This document shows positions 1 through 5,430 of a DNA stretch of 5,430 nucleotides, one piece after another; position 1 is the stretch's first letter; the number at the start of each line of letters is the position of its first letter. Origin of the DNA: CAJBVG01 sp044376465 (GTDB taxonomy: Bacteria > Bacteroidota > Bacteroidia > Sphingobacteriales > Sphingobacteriaceae); the NCBI GenBank assembly GCA_044376465.1, contig JBILKW010000153.1:1-5430 (forward strand). Direction: 5' to 3'. The notes below the pieces were generated by a model. The model searched no databases, was not told the DNA's origin, and saw only the letters and a program-made list of their open reading frames with translations. Made by a program: the position numbers and the translations under genes.

Positions 1-2
1 CA

Positions 3-161
3 TGGTGGAGTTTTAGGGCTGGGGCAAGAGCTAAAAACTTGGGATGGCGTATCGACTATCATTTGGTAAGTAAAGAATTAGAGATAAGACTAAAGCGTGC
101 AAGTATTTTGTCTGAAGCAAAACACTCAGATCATTGTCCGATTTTATTAGAGCTTAAATAA
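3..161 (+). CDS. xth: Exodeoxyribonuclease III / AP endonuclease, C-terminal end (5' part outside window)
   Basis: This is the last 52 codons of an exonuclease III-family enzyme, ending in TAA. The family cuts DNA 5' to abasic sites and has 3'-5' exonuclease and 3'-repair activity in base excision repair, in the cytoplasm. Seen in the sequence: it opens with WWSFRAGARAKNLGWRIDY, the conserved late block of the family, whose Asp (fragment residue 18) corresponds to the catalytic Asp229 of E. coli ExoIII. Near the end is SDHCP (Asp43, His44 of the fragment), matching the Asp258-His259 pair that closes the active site. The residues supplied by the N-terminal part (the metal-binding Glu, and the Tyr, Asp and Asn) cannot be checked. 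The stop shares its last base with the hutI start (TAATG), suggesting coupled translation and a shared transcript with an unrelated catabolic pathway. Confidence 0.93.
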   Translation, partial: WWSFRAGARAKNLGWRIDYHLVSKELEIRLKRASILSEAKHSDHCPILLELK

Positions 162-1399
162 TGAAAAGTATTTTTTACAATATAAAATCATTAGTAGGAA
201 TAATAGAGAGCAATAAGGAAAAACTTGTTGGTGCCGAAATGTGTACGCTCAATACTATTGAAAATGCTTGGCTAGTAGTAAATGATCAGAAAATAGAATC
301 ATACGGTTCTATGGAGTCTATGGATTTAGATAGTATATCTACTTACGAATTACAAATCAATGCAGATGGAAAATTTTTAATGCCAGCATACAACGATTCG
401 CATACACACATAGTTTATGCTGAAAGTAGAGAATCGGAATTTGTTGATAGAATAAAAGGGATACCGTACGAAGAAATCGCTCGCAAAGGTGGAGGTATTT
501 TGAACTCTGCAAAAAAATTACAAGCTGCTTCTGAGCAAGAATTATACGAAATGGCTTATGAGCGATTAGAGAATGTAAGATTACAAGGCACTGCAAACAT
601 TGAAATAAAAAGCGGTTACGGTTTAACTACCGAAGCAGAACTTAAAATGTTACGCGTAATAAGAAAGCTAAAAGAAACATCAAGTTTAACTATTAAAGCA
701 AATTTTTTAGCTGCACATGCCTACCCTATAGAATACAAACAAAATCACCAAGCATACATCAATTTAATTATAAACGAAATGTTACCACGTGTAGCCGATG
801 AAGGCTTAGCGGATTATATTGATGCGTTTTGTGAAGATGGTTTTTTTAATGCAGATGAAACCTCAATGATACTAGAGGCTGGAGCTAAGTACGGTTTGAA
901 ACCAAAAATACATGCGAATCAATTACACTACTCTGGAGGAATACAAGTAGGAGTTAAATACAATGCTGTATCTGTTGACCATTTAGAATGTGTAGGCGAG
1001 GAAGAAATTGCGTGCTTATTAAACTCTAATACCATAGGAACTTTGCTACCCTCTGCAGCATTTTTTATTAACTTACCCTACCAACCGGCTCGTAAAATGA
1101 TTGATGCAGGTTTAGCTATTGCATTAGCAAGCGATTATAACCCTGGCACCTCACCAAGCGGTAACATGTCTTTTATATGCTCTCTTGCGTGTACACAGCT
1201 TAAATTAACGCCTGAGGAAGCAATAAATGCGTGTACCATAAACGGTGCTTATGCCATGGAATTGCAAAATCAAACCGGTAGCATTACTGTTGGCAAATAC
1301 GCCGATTTAATTCTTACCAAAAAGATTCCTAGCTTAGCATATTTACCTTACGCTTTTACAGAAAATTGCATAGATCAAGTATTTGTTAAAGGACATTAA
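161..1399 (+). CDS. hutI: Imidazolonepropionase (HutI), histidine degradation
   Basis: A cytoplasmic amidohydrolase of 412 residues, a normal length for HutI. It hydrolyses 4-imidazolone-5-propanoate to N-formimidoyl-L-glutamate (EC 3.5.2.7), the third step of histidine breakdown. Seen: a metal-binding DSHTH motif (His81, His83), a KGGGI loop (109-113), IKSGYG (149-154), AAHAYP with His186, IHANQ with His251, SVDHLE with His274, and ASDYNPG with Asp325. From memory these line up with the B. subtilis metal ligands His80, His82, His249 and Asp324 and with His272. The position of B. subtilis Glu252 is Gln254 here. The ATG at 161 is preferred because the protein then begins with the usual short beta-strand (KSIFYNIKSLVGI). 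It overlaps the upstream xth stop by one base, and hutG starts one base after its stop, so the genes are probably co-transcribed. The assignment is secure; only the exact substrate is unproven. Confidence 0.96.
   Translation: MKSIFYNIKSLVGIIESNKEKLVGAEMCTLNTIENAWLVVNDQKIESYGSMESMDLDSISTYELQINADGKFLMPAYNDSHTHIVYAESRESEFVDRIKGIPYEEIARKGGGILNSAKKLQAASEQELYEMAYERLENVRLQGTANIEIKSGYGLTTEAELKMLRVIRKLKETSSLTIKANFLAAHAYPIEYKQNHQAYINLIINEMLPRVADEGLADYIDAFCEDGFFNADETSMILEAGAKYGLKPKIHANQLHYSGGIQVGVKYNAVSVDHLECVGEEEIACLLNSNTIGTLLPSAAFFINLPYQPARKMIDAGLAIALASDYNPGTSPSGNMSFICSLACTQLKLTPEEAINACTINGAYAMELQNQTGSITVGKYADLILTKKIPSLAYLPYAFTENCIDQVFVKGH
1388..1393 (+). promoter_or_regulatory. Shine-Dalgarno-like AAAGGA before hutG
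   Basis: AAAGGA lies inside the last codons of hutI and ends 7 bases before the ATG at 1401. It supports that ATG as the hutG start over the in-frame TTG at 1383, which would add six residues (MLKDIN) and overlap hutI. Most other starts in the window have no such motif, so this may help keep HutG output in step with HutI. The site is short and could be chance. Confidence 0.45.
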
Positions 1400-1400
1400 T

Positions 1401-2411
1401 ATGGCAAAACTTATTATTTACAATAAAGAAAAAATTAATTCGCTATTTACTTCGCGTGAGCATGAAGACAAATGGGGGCAACATATATTACATATTCAAG
1501 ATGAAAATTCTTGGAAAGAAGAACTACAGAACTCTAAAGCGAGTTACGTAATTGTAGGTTTGCCAGAAGATATTGGTATAAAGGCTAATCTTGGCAAATC
1601 AGGTGCAGATAAAACTTTTGACTATGCCATTTCGGCTCTACTTTCCATCCAACAAAATAAATTTCAAGACGCTTCTAAAGTTTTGTTACTTGGGCATGTT
1701 GATTTTTCTGAAGAGATGAAAAAATCTGAAAATGCTGATATATTAGGCTTAAGGAGTTTGTGCGCAGAAATAGACGATGTGATTTTTCCAATAGTACAAA
1801 CCATTATTGCTAGCGGTAAAAAATTAATTGCTATTGGTGGTGGACATAATAATTCTTATCCATTAATAAAAGGAAGTTCTCTTGCGTTGGGTTCTGCATT
1901 AAATTGTATTAATATTGATGCACATACAGACTACAGAATAAAAGAAGGCAGGCACAGTGGAAACGGATTTAGGTATGCTAAATCTGAAAATTATTTACAC
2001 AAATACGGGATTTTTGGTTTGCACGAAAACTACAATTCAGACGCCGTACTATCTGAAATTGATAATGATGTAAATATTCAATACTTAAGTTTCGAAGACA
2101 TTGCCATTAGAAAAAGAATTCCGATGGAATTAGCTTTGAATAGTATTTTAATTTTTCTACAAAAGCAAGCTTGCGGCATTGAACTAGATTTAGATTGTAT
2201 TGCAGGCGTACCGAGTTCAGCACAAACCAATACTGGTTGGAACACCACAGAAGCACGAGCAATTTTGCATCAATGCAGTACTCTCTTATCAAGTGTGTAT
2301 TTACACATTACTGAAGGCTCTGTTGGTTTAGCAAACGAGCAAGATAAAAACACTCTCGGAAAATTTATATCTTATTTAGTAAGTGATTATGTAAAGTCTA
2401 GCGGAGCTTAA
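1401..2411 (+). CDS. hutG: Formimidoylglutamase (HutG), arginase/agmatinase superfamily
   Basis: A 336-residue ureohydrolase. Expected reaction: N-formimidoyl-L-glutamate + H2O to L-glutamate + formamide (EC 3.5.3.8), the next step after HutI, in the cytoplasm. Seen: the binuclear Mn motifs of the superfamily, GGGHNNSY (ligand His149), NIDAHTDYR (Asp173, His175, Asp177) and ELDLDCI (Asp263, Asp265). An HSGNGFRY loop (185-191) follows the second motif. Glu305 in HITEGSVG sits where arginases carry their guanidino-binding Glu, but the usual proline three residues later is Val308. All six metal ligands are present, so the enzyme should be active. The fold alone does not separate arginase, agmatinase and formimidoylglutamase; the call rests largely on its place one base after hutI. 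The ATG at 1401 is preferred because of the AAAGGA at 1388-1393. The 3' end overlaps the convergent gene at 2408 by 4 bases, and no terminator hairpin is visible. Confidence 0.88.
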   Translation: MAKLIIYNKEKINSLFTSREHEDKWGQHILHIQDENSWKEELQNSKASYVIVGLPEDIGIKANLGKSGADKTFDYAISALLSIQQNKFQDASKVLLLGHVDFSEEMKKSENADILGLRSLCAEIDDVIFPIVQTIIASGKKLIAIGGGHNNSYPLIKGSSLALGSALNCINIDAHTDYRIKEGRHSGNGFRYAKSENYLHKYGIFGLHENYNSDAVLSEIDNDVNIQYLSFEDIAIRKRIPMELALNSILIFLQKQACGIELDLDCIAGVPSSAQTNTGWNTTEARAILHQCSTLLSSVYLHITEGSVGLANEQDKNTLGKFISYLVSDYVKSSGA

Positions 2412-3388
2412 TTTCTCAATCGCGCTTTTTCAAGTTTTTTGTCAATGTAATTTCTGTATTCTTTTTGATAGACAGTGCTCATATAGCTTGAAATAAATCT
2501 TGAGGTATTTTCATAAGAATATGTATCTAACAATTCGCCAAATTTTTTAGTCAGATAAATATTCTGCACTCTTCCTTTGTACAAGCCATGTGCAATGTTA
2601 AAGGTATAACTCACCGTTTCTAATTCATTGGTGGCCTTATAAGGTGTAGTTATATATTTATACTCAAAACGATGTTCCAAATACTCATAAAACTCTGGCA
2701 CTGTTATCAGGTCGTTTTCATCTACAGCTAAGTCTAACATAAACGTGTAATAAGTATCGGGTATTTGTTTTGTTGTTATGTTGAGATTTTTAAGAGCATC
2801 CTTTAATTTATATTTATAATTAGCAGCTCCATAATTAATTGCAGCCTCCTGTCTTTTTATAAATATTTTCGATAAATTATTTTCCGCATGGAATTGTGAT
2901 AGAAAATTTAATTTATCCTCTGCTAATTCATTTTCGTATGTTGCATAACTGAGTGCATCGTCATTTTTTATGTGCTTAGTACGTTCGTCAGCATTACGCG
3001 GGCGTTCGTATTTTTTCTTATAGGCAATTAAATAATGATTGTTAAAATTAGTGCTGACATAATTTATACTTCTAAGAACATCGTCGGCTAAAATAGAAAC
3101 TTCTATTCTCTCTGAAGGTTCTATATACAAGGGTGCGCTTTGATTATTATGTACTAAACTTGCATCAAGTGGCCTTTTAATAGGCAATTCAAAATAAAAT
3201 TGTCCTTTTTCATTTAGCTCAATTTTCATAGAACTTAATGTATCGTCGAGCGGATTATTCAAATACTTTAGTTCGATAAAATTATTTTTTGCATTTATAA
3301 CTGTTCCTTGCAACACAGCATCTAATGCGGTTTGCGAAAAAGCCTTTATTGAAATTAAAATAAATACAACGGCTACTAATTTTTTCAT
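2408..3388 (-). CDS. Secreted protein with TlpA-type N-terminal beta-sandwich domain, no thioredoxin domain
   Basis: A 326-residue protein of unknown function. Residues 1-18 form a signal peptide (Lys-Lys, hydrophobic core, cleavage probably after AFS before Gln19) with no lipobox cysteine, so a periplasmic or exported soluble protein is expected. Residues about 25-100 read as a beta-sandwich (GTVINAKNNFIELKY ... LNEKGQFYFELPI ... IEPSERIEVSI), the pattern of the DUF4369-like N-terminal domain found before thioredoxin domains in Bacteroidota TlpA-family proteins. Residues about 115-320 are charged and probably helical. There is no WCxxC motif and no cysteine anywhere, so it cannot be a disulfide reductase. 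Translation is probably coupled to the upstream transporter: its ATG overlaps the transporter TGA (ATGA). The stop lies within the 3' end of convergent hutG. It may be a genuine stand-alone form or a C-terminally shortened relative. The domain call is from pattern recognition only. Confidence 0.75.
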   Translation of the reverse strand: MKKLVAVVFILISIKAFSQTALDAVLQGTVINAKNNFIELKYLNNPLDDTLSSMKIELNEKGQFYFELPIKRPLDASLVHNNQSAPLYIEPSERIEVSILADDVLRSINYVSTNFNNHYLIAYKKKYERPRNADERTKHIKNDDALSYATYENELAEDKLNFLSQFHAENNLSKIFIKRQEAAINYGAANYKYKLKDALKNLNITTKQIPDTYYTFMLDLAVDENDLITVPEFYEYLEHRFEYKYITTPYKATNELETVSYTFNIAHGLYKGRVQNIYLTKKFGELLDTYSYENTSRFISSYMSTVYQKEYRNYIDKKLEKARLRN

Positions 3389-4542
3389 TTTAATTTTAAA
3401 AAATAAATCACTAAAGATAAACTAACAAATCCGGTAAGTACAAAAGTAACATTAGCGCCAAACTGGAACCAAATTAACCCTGCAATGCTGCTTGCAAACA
3501 TAGTACAAATACTTTGGAAACTTGTATAAGTTCCAATGGCGGTAGCGGTATCTTTTTTATCTGCAATATTACTTATCCAAGCTTTAGAAATTCCTTCTGT
3601 AGCAGCTGAAAATAAACCGTACAGAAAAAACAACACCACTATAATCCATAATTCTGTTCCTATACCCATTCCAAAATATACGATTGAAAAAATTAACAAG
3701 CCAAAGGCAAACATGTTTTTTAATCCAAGCTTGTCGGCAATAATTCCTAGTGGATATGCAAATGCTGCATAAATTAAATTATAAAAAATATAAACACCAA
3801 TAACCATTGTATCCGAAAGACCTGCTTGTTTAGCTTTTAATAGTAAAAAAACATCAGAACTATTAAATAAGGCGAAAAGTAATAAACCACTTACAAGTTT
3901 TTTATAAATAGTTGGACTAGTTTTCCAATACCTAATAAAATCTAAGTAAGAGGTTTTAACACGCAGTTTTGGTTCTATGTTTTTTCGTTCTTTAATTAAA
4001 AAAGAAGCAAAAACTGCGAATAAACCGGGTACAAATGCAATGTAAAAAAGAGTAACATAATTTTCGGGGTAGAAATATAAATACAACAATGCTAACGTAG
4101 GCCCAAGTACTGCTCCCAAGGTATCCATACTTCTATGAAAGCCAAATACACTAGCTTTCGTAGCTTGAGTAGCTTCATCAGATAAAATTGCATCTCTGGC
4201 AGCGGTTCTAATTCCCTTTCCAAAACGATCGAGAGTGCGTGTAAAAAATATCCATCCCGGATATATAAATAAAGCCATCATAGGGCGAGAGAGCGCGCTT
4301 AATAAATAACCAACTTGTACAAATGGAACTCTTTTCCCAGAATTATCAGACCATTTTCCGAAATAGCCTTTACTTAAACCGGCTGTTGCCTCGGCAATGC
4401 CTTCCAATATTCCAATTAACACGATTGAAAATCCAATGGATTTTAAATAGATAGGCATTATGGGATATAGCATTTCACTTGCTGTATCAGTAAATAAGCT
4501 TACTAAAGAAAGAATCCAAACGGTACGTGTAATGTTTTTCAA
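3385..4542 (-). CDS. Major facilitator superfamily transporter, substrate unknown
   Basis: A 385-residue inner-membrane protein with about 12 hydrophobic segments, the standard MFS size. Seen: a first segment with FTDTASEMLYP (18-27), an MFS motif A in the loop after segment 2 (GYFGKWSDNSGKR, 59-71), a DRFGKGIRTAARDAILSD block (105-122), a motif C-like stretch GAVLGP (143-148) after GFHRSMD, a second-half motif A-like loop (YPLGIIADKLG, 263-273) and EGISKAW (316-322). The DRxGKGIRTAxRDA and GFHRxMDTLGAVLGP signatures recall the MJ1317-like MFS group, whose substrates are largely undefined; that placement is from memory. Drug or metabolite efflux is only a guess. The start is TTG at 4542: an in-frame TAA lies about 45 bases upstream with no ATG or GTG between, and the first internal ATG (residue 24) would remove half of segment 1. 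It is the first gene of a two-gene unit with the secreted protein and is divergent from the glucosaminidase gene. Confidence 0.88.
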   Translation of the reverse strand: MKNITRTVWILSLVSLFTDTASEMLYPIMPIYLKSIGFSIVLIGILEGIAEATAGLSKGYFGKWSDNSGKRVPFVQVGYLLSALSRPMMALFIYPGWIFFTRTLDRFGKGIRTAARDAILSDEATQATKASVFGFHRSMDTLGAVLGPTLALLYLYFYPENYVTLFYIAFVPGLFAVFASFLIKERKNIEPKLRVKTSYLDFIRYWKTSPTIYKKLVSGLLLFALFNSSDVFLLLKAKQAGLSDTMVIGVYIFYNLIYAAFAYPLGIIADKLGLKNMFAFGLLIFSIVYFGMGIGTELWIIVVLFFLYGLFSAATEGISKAWISNIADKKDTATAIGTYTSFQSICTMFASSIAGLIWFQFGANVTFVLTGFVSLSLVIYFLKLK

Positions 4543-4610
4543 TACTAAATCGTTTATGTGATAAGGTAAATTTATTAATAATTCTTAAGAGTATTTTTAT
4601 AAATTTGGAT
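4543..4610. promoter_or_regulatory. Divergent intergenic region with two short palindromes
   Basis: These 68 very AT-rich bases separate the starts of the transporter (minus) and the glucosaminidase (plus), so they must hold promoters for both unless transcription starts inside a gene. They contain a perfect 10-base palindrome TTATTAATAA at 4572-4581 and a perfect 8-base palindrome TCTTAAGA at 4583-4590, placed near the middle as an operator might be. In such AT-rich sequence both can arise by chance. On the minus strand TAAATTTA is one base off the Bacteroidota -7 box. No regulator is known from the sequence. Confidence 0.4.
4600..4607 (+). promoter_or_regulatory. Candidate Bacteroidota -7 promoter box (TAAATTTG)
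   Basis: TAAATTTG is an exact match to the TAnnTTTG -7 element used by the primary sigma factor of Bacteroidota. It ends 3 bases before the ATG at 4611. A transcript starting the usual few bases downstream would begin at or next to that ATG and be leaderless or nearly so. No clear TTTG -33 element is seen about 20 bases upstream, so the match may be chance. Confidence 0.35.
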
Positions 4611-5369
4611 ATGCGTAAATTTCTGCTGCTGTGTTATTTTTTATTTATTTCCATTATTGCACTTTCGCAAAAGAAGCAAAGTACAGCAAGCACATATATT
4701 GAAAAATACAAATTGCTTGCCATTTCTGAAATGAAAAAAACAGGCATACCTGCAAGTATAACACTTGCTCAAGCTTTACACGAATCTGCAAATGGCACTA
4801 GTCAGTTAGCCCTTAAAGCAAACAATCATTTTGGAGTAAAATGTACGAGGAATTGGTCGGGTAAACGTTTTCATAGAAATGGAAATAAAAAAAATTCGTG
4901 CTTCAGAAAATATGAAAGTGCTGAAGAAGCCTATGCTGATCGATCGAACTTTTTAACGAAAAATAAACAATATGCCTTTTTATTTAATTACAAACCAACT
5001 GAATATAAAAAATGGGCATATGGTTTACAACGTTCGGGGTATGCACGAAGTAAAAGTTATGCATCGCATTTACTAAGAACCATAAACATGTATAATTTAC
5101 ATCAGTATGATTATGCAGTATTGGATACCATTAAACACCATGATTCCTCGATCATCAGCGTCATTGTAAAAATATCCGATGTAGAGCCAATAAAAGAAAA
5201 AATAGCGAATGCAAATACATCAACAGTTATAAAACATAAAGTTAAACAAGGGCAATCACTTTATTCTATTTCCAGAAAATACAATGTGTCTGTTGATAAA
5301 ATTAAAAAAGTAAACAAGTTGAAATCAAACTTAATAAAACCAGGTAAAGTTTTAGTAATTCCAAAATAA
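4611..5369 (+). CDS. Secreted GH73 glucosaminidase with C-terminal LysM domain (peptidoglycan hydrolase)
   Basis: A 252-residue exported cell-wall hydrolase, expected to cleave N-acetylglucosaminyl bonds in peptidoglycan glycan strands during growth, division or turnover. Seen: a signal peptide at 1-19 (MRKF, hydrophobic core, cleavage probably after ALS before Gln20); Cys8 is inside the core and is not a lipobox. The glucosaminidase domain spans about 28-163, with the active-site block ITLAQALHESANGTSQLA, whose Glu58 is the predicted catalytic acid, then NNHFGVKC (71-78), RKYES (99-103) and GLQRSGYA (138-145). Cys78 and Cys97 flank the WSGK loop and could form a disulfide in the periplasm, as in other Bacteroidota members. 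A linker (about 165-205) leads to one LysM domain (208-250, HKVKQGQSLYSISRKYNVS...PGKVLVIPK), which binds peptidoglycan. The ATG at 4611 is chosen over the in-frame TTG at 4605, which would add two residues and overlap the candidate promoter box. The gene is divergent from the transporter. Confidence 0.92.
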   Translation: MRKFLLLCYFLFISIIALSQKKQSTASTYIEKYKLLAISEMKKTGIPASITLAQALHESANGTSQLALKANNHFGVKCTRNWSGKRFHRNGNKKNSCFRKYESAEEAYADRSNFLTKNKQYAFLFNYKPTEYKKWAYGLQRSGYARSKSYASHLLRTINMYNLHQYDYAVLDTIKHHDSSIISVIVKISDVEPIKEKIANANTSTVIKHKVKQGQSLYSISRKYNVSVDKIKKVNKLKSNLIKPGKVLVIPK

Positions 5370-5398
5370 AATTATTTTTTTAACCCTCTTTTATTTGC

Positions 5399-5430
5399 AT
5401 GATCAGAATTATTATACTTCTTATATGTTT
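5399..5430 (+). CDS. Start of a further gene with hydrophobic N-terminus (3' part outside window)
   Basis: An ATG at 5399 opens a frame that stays open to the window edge and reads MIRIIILLIC followed by Phe: a positive residue and then a hydrophobic run, as in a signal peptide or a first membrane segment. It begins 29 bases after the glucosaminidase stop on the same strand, with no hairpin between, so co-transcription is likely. Ten codons cannot reveal a function. Cys10 could be part of a lipobox only if the following sequence supports it. Confidence 0.5.
   Translation, partial: MIRIIILLIC

Noticed and set aside
357..596. Open frame of 79 codons on the minus strand inside hutI
   Set aside because: It is antisense to a clear enzyme gene with conserved motifs and shows no recognisable domain.
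1383..1400. Upstream in-frame TTG as the hutG start
   Set aside because: The ATG at 1401 is better placed after AAAGGA and gives a normal N-terminus; the six extra residues look like read-through of the hutI end.
2107..2292. Open frame of 61 codons on the minus strand inside hutG
   Set aside because: It lies opposite the conserved Mn-binding motif of HutG and has no features of its own.
3536..3772. Open frame of 78 codons on the plus strand inside the transporter gene
   Set aside because: It is antisense to conserved MFS motifs; the reading is a by-product of the hydrophobic codons on the other strand.
4632..4634. Cys8 of the glucosaminidase as a lipoprotein attachment site
   Set aside because: It lies within the hydrophobic core of the signal peptide without a lipobox before it; cleavage after ALS fits better.
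5375..5381. T-run after the glucosaminidase stop as a terminator
   Set aside because: There is no inverted repeat before the T-run, so an intrinsic terminator is not supported.
5392..5397. TTTATTTG-like promoter box just before the ATG at 5399
   Set aside because: It mismatches TAnnTTTG, ends only one base before the ATG, and the gene is close enough to the upstream gene for co-transcription.

Overview
The window is AT-rich (roughly one third G+C by eye) and tightly packed. Several traits point to Bacteroidota, probably Flavobacteriia or a relative. Start codons mostly lack Shine-Dalgarno sequences, one candidate promoter has the TAnnTTTG form typical of the phylum, and the secreted proteins end their signal peptides in 'FSQ' or 'LSQ'. 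A cysteine-bearing glucosaminidase joined to LysM and a TlpA-type N-terminal beta-sandwich protein fit the same lineage. This is inference from a small window. No RNA gene, insertion sequence, CRISPR array or phage gene is visible.

Left part, plus strand (1-2411): the last 52 residues of an exonuclease III-family AP endonuclease overlap by one base the start of hutI (imidazolonepropionase). One base after hutI comes hutG, an arginase-fold formimidoylglutamase. HutI makes N-formimidoyl-L-glutamate, and HutG would hydrolyse it to glutamate and formamide, so the pair forms the last two steps of histidine degradation. The earlier enzymes, HutH and HutU, are not in the window. Spacing suggests all three genes share one transcript.

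Middle part, minus strand (2408-4542): a major facilitator superfamily transporter starts at a TTG codon and is followed, with an ATGA overlap, by a secreted protein of unknown function. That protein looks like the front part of a TlpA-type thiol-disulfide protein but has no thioredoxin domain. Its 3' end overlaps the 3' end of hutG by 4 bases, tail to tail.

Right part, plus strand (4611-5430): across a 68-base divergent intergenic region lies a secreted GH73 glucosaminidase with a C-terminal LysM domain, a peptidoglycan hydrolase. After 29 bases a further gene begins with a hydrophobic N-terminus and runs off the window.

Nothing here amounts to a clearly new biological system. The points most worth a second look are the secreted protein without a thioredoxin domain, the active-site substitutions in HutI and HutG, the DNA-repair plus hut gene arrangement, and the start and promoter layout of the divergent region.
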